Assembly (NCBI GenBank): GCA_964612995.1
Contig: CAZTGE010000133.1
Coordinates: 1-11,679, forward strand
DNA: 11,679 nt
Direction: 5' to 3'
Origin: SLQH01 sp964612995
Lineage (GTDB): Bacteria; Planctomycetota; UBA11346
The translations under genes were made by a program, and so were the position numbers. The number at the start of each line of letters is the position of its first letter. Positions within the stretch are counted from its first letter, which is position 1. Below, in pieces: positions 1-6,364 of this stretch. The notes beneath the pieces are model-generated. The model worked only from the letters and a program-made list of their open reading frames with translations. It ran no database searches and had not been told where the DNA came from.

Positions 1-1
1 T

Positions 2-265
2 GTGTTCTACATCCGCTATCGCGGCGGGCAGTGGGAAGGCATGCGCGTGATCCAGACTGCTCGGCGCACCGAGTATGGACCGCGCTGTGAGCCGGTCTGG
101 CCCGGATCCCTCATGAGCAACGTCGCGAAAAGTCGTAGCGTGCTGTCAATGCAGGGCTTCGCGATCGAGGCGGACCGGAGCGTAGCAGCGCTACGTGAGG
201 ATCCGCCGACCGAGCGAAGTCCTGTAGTGGCGGTGCGATACGGCTTTGCAGCAGTTGTCTCGTGA
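2..265 (+). CDS. 3' end of an unrecognised gene, running through a repeat
   Basis: This frame is open from the window edge to a TGA at 263-265. The first ~33 codons (FYIRYRGGQWEGM...) have high GC at third positions, as expected of a real gene; the other two + frames close at about 48 and 90. The remaining codons lie inside the repeat element at 100-276, so the reading runs through repeat-derived sequence (PGSLMS...) and stops inside its right terminal inverted repeat. The native C-terminus may therefore have been replaced or extended by the insertion. I do not recognise the protein. The aromatic, Arg/Gly-rich fragment and the fucosidase 40 bp downstream would fit a glycan-related protein, but that is only context. 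The true start lies outside the window. Confidence 0.45.
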   Translation: MFYIRYRGGQWEGMRVIQTARRTEYGPRCEPVWPGSLMSNVAKSRSVLSMQGFAIEADRSVAALREDPPTERSPVVAVRYGFAAVVS

Positions 266-276
266 GGGATGCGGGC
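100..276. repeat. 177-bp interspersed element with 18-bp terminal inverted repeats
   Basis: The ends GCCCGGATCCCTCATGAG (100-117) and CTCGTGAGGGATGCGGGC (259-276) are inverted copies matching at 16 of 18 positions. The left end is identical to bases 7288-7305 of the palindrome found at the end of the cyclophilin gene. The interior has its own fold: GGCGGA (169-174) pairs with TCCGCC (202-207) around an inner stem CGTAGC (181-186) with GCTACG (190-195). A further degenerate copy of the end motif, TGAGGATCCG, lies at 196-205. No transposase is encoded. It looks like a MITE- or REPIN-like non-autonomous repeat. The similarity and symmetry are seen directly; mobility is inference. Confidence 0.65.
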
Positions 277-293
277 TAGGGTGCGCGACAGAC

Positions 294-300
294 GAAAGGA
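294..300 (+). promoter_or_regulatory. Ribosome binding site that sets the fucosidase start
   Basis: GAAAGGA lies four bases before the ATG at 305. The other in-frame ATG, at 269, falls inside the right terminal repeat of the upstream element and has no comparable site, so 305 is preferred. Confidence 0.6.
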
Positions 301-304
301 CCCC

Positions 305-1540
305 ATGACCGATCCGCAGAGCGCAGAGCGCATCGCCTCCTACGAAAACAAGGCCTTCGGGCTCTTCCTCCATTACGGCCTCTATTCCCTGCTCGGACGG
401 GGCGAATGGGTGATGGAGCACGGTCGGGTTCCTGCGGTCGAGTACGCCCGGTTGACCGAGCAGTTCACCGCGGAGTCCTTCGATGCCGACGCGATCGTCC
501 GCTGCGCCAGCGGAGCGGGGATGCGCTACGTCTGCCTGACCACCCGTCACCACGATGGCTTCTCGCTCTACGACACCCGGGGGCTGAACACCTACGATGC
601 GCCGCACAGCGCGGCTGGCCGCGATCTGATCGCGGAGTTCTCGCAGGCCTGCGACCACTACGGCATCGGCAAGTTCTTCTATCATACCACGCTCGACTGG
701 TGGCATCCGGCATTCGATGGCGACTGGGACGCCTACCAGCGCTACCTGCGCGACTCGATCGCCATCCTGTGCAGCGAGTACGGCCGGGTCGACGGCTTCT
801 GGTTCGACGGGAACTGGTCCCGGCGCGAACGCGATTGGCAGGAGGACGCGCTGTACGGCGTGATTCGCGACAAGCAGCCCGAGGCGATCATCGTCAACAA
901 CTCCTCACATGGGCACCACGGCGAGGCGAGCCATCGAGAATGCGATGTGGTCACCTTCGAGCAGGGGCGCCCCTTCGCCCGTGAGCAGTCGCAGCGGTAT
1001 CGCGCCGGCGAGATGTGCGAGACCATGAACAGCCACTGGGGGGTGGGGGCCTTCGACCTCAGCTACAAGAGCCCGGGCCAGATCATCGAGCGTCTGGCCG
1101 CGTGTCGGCGGTTCCAGGCCAACCTGCTGCTGAACATCGGCCCTACCGCCGCGGGCGCGATCCCCGAGCTGGAGGCGGCGGTGCTGGACCAGGTCGGTCG
1201 CTGGATCGCCATGTGTCCCGAGGCGGTCTACGATGCACGCCCCACCGAGCTGCGTTGCGGTGGCGAGGATTTCGTGCTGTGCCACGGCGCGAACTACTAC
1301 TACTTCTGCCACAACCTGCCGATCACCGGCAACCGCCATCTGCTCCGCGGCCGCCCCGGTGACGGCATCCAGGGCATCGCCGGCGCGCTGCCGCTGGTGC
1401 GGCGGGTGGTATGGGCCGATGCACCGGAGCAGGAACTGGCTTTCACCCAGAACGTCGAGCGTGGGTTGTTCAGCTTCGATGCGACCGCCCACCCCTACGG
1501 GAGCCAGTTGGTCGTCCGGATCGCCCGTATCGAGACCTGA
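305..1540 (+). CDS. Alpha-L-fucosidase (glycoside hydrolase family 29), cytoplasmic
   Basis: It hydrolyses terminal alpha-L-fucose from glycans or oligosaccharides by the retaining GH29 mechanism. The 411-residue protein shows the family hallmarks in order: FGLFLHYGLYSLLGRGEWVM at 18-37 (compare FGxFxHWGxYS), the HHDGF block at 82-86, WFDG at 166-169 with Asp168 at the expected nucleophile position, and LLLNIGPTAAG at 274-284. The last ~80 residues are a beta-rich C-terminal part. There is no signal peptide, so it probably acts on imported oligosaccharides. At 411 residues it is compact for GH29 enzymes, many of which have added C-terminal domains. The acid/base Glu is not strongly conserved in GH29 and I cannot assign it by eye. 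It is convergent with pilM, with only 29 bp between the stops and no hairpin terminator there. Confidence 0.9.
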   Translation: MTDPQSAERIASYENKAFGLFLHYGLYSLLGRGEWVMEHGRVPAVEYARLTEQFTAESFDADAIVRCASGAGMRYVCLTTRHHDGFSLYDTRGLNTYDAPHSAAGRDLIAEFSQACDHYGIGKFFYHTTLDWWHPAFDGDWDAYQRYLRDSIAILCSEYGRVDGFWFDGNWSRRERDWQEDALYGVIRDKQPEAIIVNNSSHGHHGEASHRECDVVTFEQGRPFAREQSQRYRAGEMCETMNSHWGVGAFDLSYKSPGQIIERLAACRRFQANLLLNIGPTAAGAIPELEAAVLDQVGRWIAMCPEAVYDARPTELRCGGEDFVLCHGANYYYFCHNLPITGNRHLLRGRPGDGIQGIAGALPLVRRVVWADAPEQELAFTQNVERGLFSFDATAHPYGSQLVVRIARIET

Positions 1541-1543
1541 GGC

Positions 1544-1565
1544 GGTCGATCCCCGGTCGATCCCC
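1544..1565. repeat. Two tandem copies of an 11-bp unit
   Basis: GGTCGATCCCC occurs twice head to tail (1544-1554 and 1555-1565) in the short gap between the convergent fucosidase and pilM stops. It is probably a small slippage duplication. Confidence 0.7.
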
Positions 1566-1569
1566 GGGC

Positions 1570-3174
1570 TCAGGTCGGCAACGGCGGCAGGGCGTCGTCA
1601 TCCTCGTCGTCCCCGCCGACGACCATGTCATCGTTGCCTTCGTCATCGAGGATCACCAGCATCGAGCTGCGGTTGGCGTCCTTCTCGTAGGTGTCTGACG
1701 CCGGGGCGGTCGGCGGCGGAATGTCGATCGGCTCCTGGCCCTGGACCTCCTGCGGTCGCCCCGCCATCGCCGGGGCGGCTGCGCTGGCGTCGGGCGGCGG
1801 CGCGAGTTCCGGCATGGTGCCGATGGTTGGCGCGGGCAGGGGGCCGCCGGGCTCCGGCTCGTAGCTCGGCGGCGGCGGGGCCTGATCGGGCAGCGGGCTG
1901 GGGAAGGCGAAGGCCTCCTGTGACGGCGGCGGGGGCGCGGCCGGTGCCTCCATGGTCGGGAGCGTGTCTTCCTGGTCGTCGCCGGCGGCGACCCCGACTC
2001 CAGCCGCGGCCACCGCGCCCGAGGCGCTGGCGCCGGTGGCCAGGCCGCCGCGCCGCGGCACCCAGGAGGTGTGCTGCGTACCGCCGAGGCCGTTGATCGA
2101 GTCGTCGGCCGCGAGGTGGCAGGCGAGGCCGAGGGCGACGGTGAGTGCCGGAGCGTTGGCGTCGAGGCTGTGCAGATCGTACTTGCTCGGGGTCAGGTCG
2201 AGCCCGCCGCAGGGATCGAAGACCTGTACCGGGCGGCCGAGGATGTTGCCCAGGACATCGGGCATGGTCGGCAGCAGCGCGGAACCGCCAGAGAGCACCA
2301 CCCGGCCGACCTCCTCATCGAACTGGCCCTCGACGTAGTCGAAGGACAGGCGGATCTCGTTGGCCAGGTCCTCGAAGGCCGGCATCGCGGCGTCGACCAG
2401 GGCTTCGAGGGTCTCCTCGGTGTCTGGGTTGAGCTTGATGCTCTCGATCTCGTCGGCCTGCTCGTTGAACGCGCGCACGATCGAATCGGTGATCTCGTTG
2501 CCCGCGAGGTAGATCTCGCGTTGGAACAACGGGCGTTCGCCCTTGACGATCGCGACCCAGCTCTTGGTCGCGCCGATGTCGACCAGCGCGACGGTCTCCT
2601 CGTCGGGCTGCTCCGGTGGCCGGTCGTCATCCTCGTCGGCGGAGACGGGCGCGATGGCGTGCTGCGGGCCGAGGGTCCAATAGGCATTGCACAGGGCGAA
2701 GACGTCGACGTCGACCACCTGGGGGGTGATCCCCGCGGCCTGGAGCATGCTGATGTGGTCTTCGACGAAGCCGCGGCGTACGGCGACCAGCAGGACCTGC
2801 TGGTTGGGCGAGTTTGCCTCGCGCGGTGCCGGCGGCAGGATGTGACAGTCGAGTTCGACTTCGTTGACGTCGAAGGGGATGTACTTGTCGGTCTCCTTGG
2901 CGATGTGGCCGCGCAGCTCGACATCGCCCAGCTTGGGGGTCTCGACCTGGCGTACGATCACCGAACGGCCCGAGACCGCGCTGACCACGTTGCGTGGCTT
3001 GACCCCCATGTGGTCGAGCACATGCCGGGTGATCAGCGAGGGGTCCTGGTCTTCGACGCGCATGTGCGAATAGCCGACCAGGCTCAGTCGGCCCTTGTTG
3101 TTCTGCAGCGCGACCGCCTTGACCGACCATGTGCCGACATCAAGGCCGACGAAGACCTTCGAGCTTCCGAACAT
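1570..3174 (-). CDS. pilM: Type IV pilus assembly ATPase-fold protein PilM with long C-terminal extension
   Basis: PilM is an actin/FtsA-fold cytoplasmic protein that binds the N-terminal tail of PilN and links the inner-membrane alignment complex to the pilus or type II secretion motor. The 534-residue protein has phosphate-1 motif GLDVGTWSVKAV (10-21), the PilM/FtsA region with KYIPFDVNEVELD (97-109), phosphate-2 motif LVDIGAT (197-203) and adenosine motif VVLSGGSALLP (292-302). An acidic insert (about 178-193) interrupts the middle. Typical PilM is about 350 residues; here the fold ends near 355. A ~160-residue Ala/Pro-rich, poorly ordered tail follows and ends in a strongly acidic stretch. 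AAGGAG lies six bases before the ATG. No pilN, pilO, pilP or pilQ is nearby, so its partners are elsewhere. It follows the secreted protein gene after 136 bp and may have its own promoter. Confidence 0.88.
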   Translation of the reverse strand: MFGSSKVFVGLDVGTWSVKAVALQNNKGRLSLVGYSHMRVEDQDPSLITRHVLDHMGVKPRNVVSAVSGRSVIVRQVETPKLGDVELRGHIAKETDKYIPFDVNEVELDCHILPPAPREANSPNQQVLLVAVRRGFVEDHISMLQAAGITPQVVDVDVFALCNAYWTLGPQHAIAPVSADEDDDRPPEQPDEETVALVDIGATKSWVAIVKGERPLFQREIYLAGNEITDSIVRAFNEQADEIESIKLNPDTEETLEALVDAAMPAFEDLANEIRLSFDYVEGQFDEEVGRVVLSGGSALLPTMPDVLGNILGRPVQVFDPCGGLDLTPSKYDLHSLDANAPALTVALGLACHLAADDSINGLGGTQHTSWVPRRGGLATGASASGAVAAAGVGVAAGDDQEDTLPTMEAPAAPPPPSQEAFAFPSPLPDQAPPPPSYEPEPGGPLPAPTIGTMPELAPPPDASAAAPAMAGRPQEVQGQEPIDIPPPTAPASDTYEKDANRSSMLVILDDEGNDDMVVGGDDEDDDALPPLPT

Positions 3175-3249
3175 GCCGTTCTCCTTGCGCTCGGCCGGGC
3201 GAGGGTTGTATTCTCCTCGCGTAGCCGGCGGAGCATCCGACCAGCACTC

Positions 3250-3279
3250 TATCTATCCCCGATGCGCTGTCATCTGCAA
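3250..3279 (-). promoter_or_regulatory. Possible sigma-70-like promoter for pilM
   Basis: On the minus strand TTGCAG (3279-3274) and TAGATA (3255-3250) are separated by 18 bases, in the 136-bp gap between the secreted protein gene and pilM. The -10 match is weak (3 of 6), so this is a candidate only. Confidence 0.2.
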
Positions 3280-3310
3280 GGACGAACTGGCGCGGTGGCA
3301 TGGTGCATGC

Positions 3311-4285
3311 TCACTCGTCGCTGTCAGCGGCTCCGTCGTCTGCTGCTGGGGGCTGGTCGTCGTCCGACTCGGGCGCAGGGTCGGTGGTGGTGGCGGTCCA
3401 ACGGCCGACGGTGATCGTCATCTCGTTGGTCTGGGCCACACCCTGGCCGAGCGCCTCGCCGGTGACGGTGAAGGCCAGCTGGGTACGCCGGCGCAGCAGC
3501 GCGCCCTCATCCAGGACCACCTCGCCGGACCCCTCGAGCCCGGTGATCTGCATCGTCACCGGCTTGGGCTGGGCGTGCACGCTGACGCTGGCCGTCTCCT
3601 GCGGCAGATGCAGGGTGAAGCGGTCGCCCTGCCAGCGACGTTCGACCGCCGTGCTCAGCGGATGGCCCAGCGGCACCTGCTCCGGCGTGTCACGCGGCAA
3701 TGAGAGGATGGCGGTCCAGCGGCGCGCCAGCGCCGGCTCGCCGAAGACCACGGTGGCCTCGGGAGTCAGTTTGCGGGTGGCGAAGCCGGCCGGGAACAGG
3801 GCCTGCGCGCGCTCGACGACCTGTTCCCAGCCATCGACCGCCAGTACCGTGCCGGTGGAGCGCTCGACCGTCAGGGTCAGGGGAACCCGGTCCTGGGCCA
3901 GCAGGCCCGCGAGCAGCGGGTGGGGCGGATTGTCCTCATCCTGCGCGCGGCTGTCGATCGCCACGTCGACGCCGGGTCCGCGATGCCGCGCTTCGATGCG
4001 GTAGATCTTGGCCAGCAGGGTCACCGTGTCCGGGCCCTGTTCGAGCCCCTTGAGCATGAACAGCCAATCGCGGGTGGTGGTGAAGCGCAGTTCGTCGCCA
4101 GCGCTGCGCCAGCGTTGAACCGCCTCGCAATGGTAGCGGAAGATATGGAGGGATCCCGGTGCGAGGTCGTAGCCCGTGGCGTCGGGCGCCGGGCCGTCGG
4201 TCGTGGCGGCCGGGGCCTCGCCGGCACCCAAGGGCGATGCGCCGAGGGCGGCGAGCAACAGGAGTAGCGACAGGTGGCGGACCAT
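3311..4285 (-). CDS. Secreted protein of unknown function (possibly DUF6263-like)
   Basis: The 324-residue protein begins MVRHLSLLLLLAALGASPLGAG, a clear signal peptide, with cleavage probably near residues 21-25. The mature part has alternating hydrophobic and polar residues suggesting beta strands. Near the end is GSGEVVLDEGALLRRRTQLAF, followed by an acidic, Pro/Asp-rich tail. The glycine/hydrophobic pattern at the end of the domain reminds me of DUF6263, a family frequent in Planctomycetota, but I cannot confirm this by eye. No catalytic motif is apparent. The ATG overlaps the TGA of the upstream prenyl synthase gene (TGATG), pointing to translational coupling. A TTG codon one triplet upstream is a less likely start. 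Co-transcription with the prenyl synthase is likely; any functional link is unknown. Confidence 0.75.
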   Translation of the reverse strand: MVRHLSLLLLLAALGASPLGAGEAPAATTDGPAPDATGYDLAPGSLHIFRYHCEAVQRWRSAGDELRFTTTRDWLFMLKGLEQGPDTVTLLAKIYRIEARHRGPGVDVAIDSRAQDEDNPPHPLLAGLLAQDRVPLTLTVERSTGTVLAVDGWEQVVERAQALFPAGFATRKLTPEATVVFGEPALARRWTAILSLPRDTPEQVPLGHPLSTAVERRWQGDRFTLHLPQETASVSVHAQPKPVTMQITGLEGSGEVVLDEGALLRRRTQLAFTVTGEALGQGVAQTNEMTITVGRWTATTTDPAPESDDDQPPAADDGAADSDE

Positions 4286-5163
4286 CAATGGTTCCGTTCG
4301 ATGATGTAGCGGCCGAGGCGCGCGAGCTCGGTGCCGGCGAGGTCGAGGTCCGCGAGCAGGGAGGTGGCCTCGTCATGGAGGGCGCGAGCGCGGGCCCGTG
4401 CCGCGTCGATCCCATGAAGCGAGACGTAGGTCAGCTTGCCGGCTTGCGCGTCCTTGCCCGGCGTCTTGCCCAGGGTCGCGGCGACGGTGGTGCAGTCGAG
4501 GATGTCGTCGGTGATCTGGAAGGCCAGGCCCATGGCCCGCCCGTAGGCCGCGAGCCCGGTGCGCAGGGCGTCGTCGGCGTCGACGGCGATGGCGCCGAGC
4601 TCGCAGCTGGCCTCGAGCAGTGCGGCGGTCTTGCGTGCGTGGATGCGCTCGAGTCGGGCCGCATCATCGTCGGCCGCGCCGCGGCCGTGCTCGGCGTCGA
4701 GGTCCTCCTGCTGGCCGCCGACCACGCCCAGGCTGCCGGCGGCGGCTGCGAGGCAGCGGACCGCGGTGGCGCTGCATGCGGCGCAGGTCCCCATCGCCAG
4801 GGTCAGCAGGGCGTCGCCGACGAGGATGGCGGTGGCTTCGTCGAAGGCGACGTGGCAGGTCGGTCGGCCCCGACGCAGGGCATCGTCATCCATCGCCGGC
4901 AGATCGTCGTGGACCAGGGTGTAGGTGTGCAGCAGTTCCACCGCCGCCATCGCGGGGACGCAGCTGCGCTCGGTCGCCGGGGTGTCGCCCGCCGCGGCCA
5001 GACCGCTGGCCAGCACCAGGGCCGGACGTACCCGCTTGCCGCCAGCGAGCACGGCGTAACGCATCGCCGTGTGCAGGCGTTCCGGGGCATGCGTCGTCGG
5101 CGGCAACACCGACTGGAGCGCGGTGTCGACGATATCGCGAGCCCGATCGAGGATGCCGTTCAT
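4285..5163 (-). CDS. ispA: Polyprenyl (farnesyl/geranylgeranyl) diphosphate synthase
   Basis: It condenses IPP with allylic diphosphates to make the C15/C20 prenyl diphosphates that feed undecaprenol, quinone and other isoprenoids. Motifs in the 292-residue protein: GGKRVRP (41-47, IPP binding), first Asp-rich motif DDLPAMDDD (86-94) followed by LRRGRPTCH, KTAAL (178-182), and second Asp-rich motif DDILD (219-223). The two-residue insert in the first motif, DD(xx)xxD-like, and Tyr81 five residues before it match E. coli IspA, favouring a farnesyl synthase; GGPP synthase cannot be excluded. The start at 5163 (MNGILDRARD) matches the usual IspA N-terminus. An upstream ATG at 5217 would add an 18-residue Arg-rich extension and has no better ribosome site. 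It is the first gene of the minus-strand group. Confidence 0.88.
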   Translation of the reverse strand: MNGILDRARDIVDTALQSVLPPTTHAPERLHTAMRYAVLAGGKRVRPALVLASGLAAAGDTPATERSCVPAMAAVELLHTYTLVHDDLPAMDDDALRRGRPTCHVAFDEATAILVGDALLTLAMGTCAACSATAVRCLAAAAGSLGVVGGQQEDLDAEHGRGAADDDAARLERIHARKTAALLEASCELGAIAVDADDALRTGLAAYGRAMGLAFQITDDILDCTTVAATLGKTPGKDAQAGKLTYVSLHGIDAARARARALHDEATSLLADLDLAGTELARLGRYIIERNH

Positions 5164-5286
5164 GTTGCCGCGAGTGTCGCGCCGGCAGGCCCGGCGCAAG
5201 CCCGGCATGGTGTGCATCGGTCATCGGCCAGGGCGACTCAAACTCGCCCCCCGGGAGCGCCGAGCACCAGCTCGGCATGGAAACAG

Positions 5287-5334
5287 GGGGTCACAACATG
5301 GGTCCATCATTCGATGGACCCATGTTGTGACCCC
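5287..5334. repeat. Perfect 22-bp-arm inverted repeat with ATTC loop
   Basis: The arms 5287-5308 (beginning GGGGTCACAACATGGG) and 5313-5334 are exact reverse complements, around the four-base loop ATTC. No T-tract follows on either strand, and the hairpin lies between divergent genes, where an intrinsic terminator is not expected. A REP/MITE-type palindrome or a long RNA stem in a 5' leader are more likely explanations. Confidence 0.8.
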
Positions 5335-5468
5335 GTCATCCCGAGCTTTGAGCGGCCCTGGGTCATCGGGGGTAGTCGTGGACTGTCGGAGGAAGCCGCC
5401 TAGGTTGCCTCCTCGCCACGCCACCCGGGAAGCGCGAAACCTGCGCGCGGTTGCGGCGTCATCGTCAC

Positions 5469-5474
5469 GAGGAG
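5469..5474 (+). promoter_or_regulatory. Ribosome binding site that sets a GTG start
   Basis: GAGGAG lies six bases before the GTG at 5481. It decides this start over the in-frame TTG at 5451, which would place charged residues ahead of the signal peptide. Confidence 0.7.
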
Positions 5475-5480
5475 AAGCCG

Positions 5481-6320
5481 GTGCGTATTGCATTGCTGTT
5501 GTCCGTTTCTCTGGGTTGCGCGATCGTCGGGGGGCCGCTCGCGGCAGCCGACCAGGCGAGCGCGGGCGAGACCGCCGCGCCCAGCGAACAGCCCACTGCG
5601 GCCGAGCCCACGCCGCCCGGGCGCGATCGGGTCGCTGAGCGGGTACATCAACTCGTGCGCGATGGTGGCTACACGATCACCGATGTGCGCGTGCGTGTGG
5701 GCAATGCGGTGCCAGTGAAGGACGCGCGTATCGGCGGCTACCACGACGACGACCGCGGGATCACCGTCGATCAGGTGCGCGCGGCCGAATCACAGTTCAG
5801 CTTCCATGGCGAAGGGCAGTATACGATCGCCCATCTGGGCTGGGGCAACGAGTACATGCGCGCCGGCTGGTGTCTCGGCGCCGGGGTGGCGTTCGATTCG
5901 CACCGCGGCGATGTCTACAACGTCGACGAGGGGATCGGCCCTTCGCGGGACGTCTCTGAGCGCATCCGGGTCGATGCCCTCTCGGCCACGGTGATGGCCG
6001 GCGGTGCGGTGCGGTTTGACGTCGGTCGCTGGCACGGCCTGCTGCCGCGTACGGTCCAGCTCGAGCTCGGTCCCTTCGTCGCCGCCGGCCCCTGTCTGGC
6101 CCAGGTCGACGGGGTCAGCGACAACACCAGCGATGTCGGGACCTACCTGCGTTACGGGGCGCTGGTGGCCAGCAGTTTCGCGGTCACCGAGGACGCCCGC
6201 TTCGAGGTGGCGCTGTCCTACCAGGCCTTCGCCGCTGAGGTCGAATGGGACAACACCGATTCCTCGACCATCGAGGGTCAGGGCGTTGCACTGAGCCTTG
6301 GCGCGATCTTCGAGTTGTAA
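5481..6320 (+). CDS. Exported beta-barrel-like protein of unknown function
   Basis: The 279-residue protein starts at GTG behind a good GAGGAG site. It begins MRIALLLSVSLGCAIVGGPLAAADQ, a signal peptide with a likely AxA cleavage after residue 23. A Pro/Ala/Glu-rich linker (about 24-48) follows, then a short charged segment containing VAERVHQLVRDGGY. From about residue 100 to the end there are alternating aromatic/hydrophobic and polar residues with many glycines. The closing strand (GVALSLGAIFEL) has the look of an outer-membrane beta-barrel, though it ends in Leu and not Phe. The specific family is not recognised. The next gene, a periplasmic-type peptidyl-prolyl isomerase, starts 44 bp downstream on the same strand, so the two are probably co-transcribed; helping fold this or other envelope proteins would be a reasonable but unproven role. 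Confidence 0.75.
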   Translation: MRIALLLSVSLGCAIVGGPLAAADQASAGETAAPSEQPTAAEPTPPGRDRVAERVHQLVRDGGYTITDVRVRVGNAVPVKDARIGGYHDDDRGITVDQVRAAESQFSFHGEGQYTIAHLGWGNEYMRAGWCLGAGVAFDSHRGDVYNVDEGIGPSRDVSERIRVDALSATVMAGGAVRFDVGRWHGLLPRTVQLELGPFVAAGPCLAQVDGVSDNTSDVGTYLRYGALVASSFAVTEDARFEVALSYQAFAAEVEWDNTDSSTIEGQGVALSLGAIFEL

Positions 6321-6364
6321 CCCCCTCAGACGCCGCAGGGCGTTCCGGTTTCTGGAGAGCGATC

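Larger units (their letters stand above)
5164..5480. other. 317-bp divergent intergenic region with clustered hairpins
   Basis: No credible gene is seen here. The region separates the divergent ispA and outer-membrane-like genes, so it should contain both promoters, but I can identify none with confidence. A weak + strand candidate is TGGACT (5379-5384), 16 bases, then TAGGTT (5401-5406). Three inverted repeats lie in 5231-5334; the two smaller are GGGCGA/TCGCCC (5231-5236 with 5244-5249) and GCCGAG/CTCGGC (5259-5264 with 5271-5276). Confidence 0.6.

Noticed and set aside
16..333. Minus-strand frame spanning the 177-bp repeat
   Set aside because: It is open only because of base composition and reads the repeat as LARIPHE...LMRDPG; no coding evidence.
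2071..3414. 447-residue + strand open frame across pilM
   Set aside because: It is antisense to pilM, which has motifs, a ribosome site and a known fold; this frame has neither.
5221..5493. 90-residue minus-strand frame in the ispA/5481 intergenic region
   Set aside because: It consists largely of translated hairpin sequence with no ribosome site and overlaps the start of the + strand gene.
6330..6343. Terminator between the 5481 gene and the cyclophilin gene
   Set aside because: ACGCC-GCAG-GGCGT is only a 5-bp stem without a good T-tract, and the genes appear co-transcribed.
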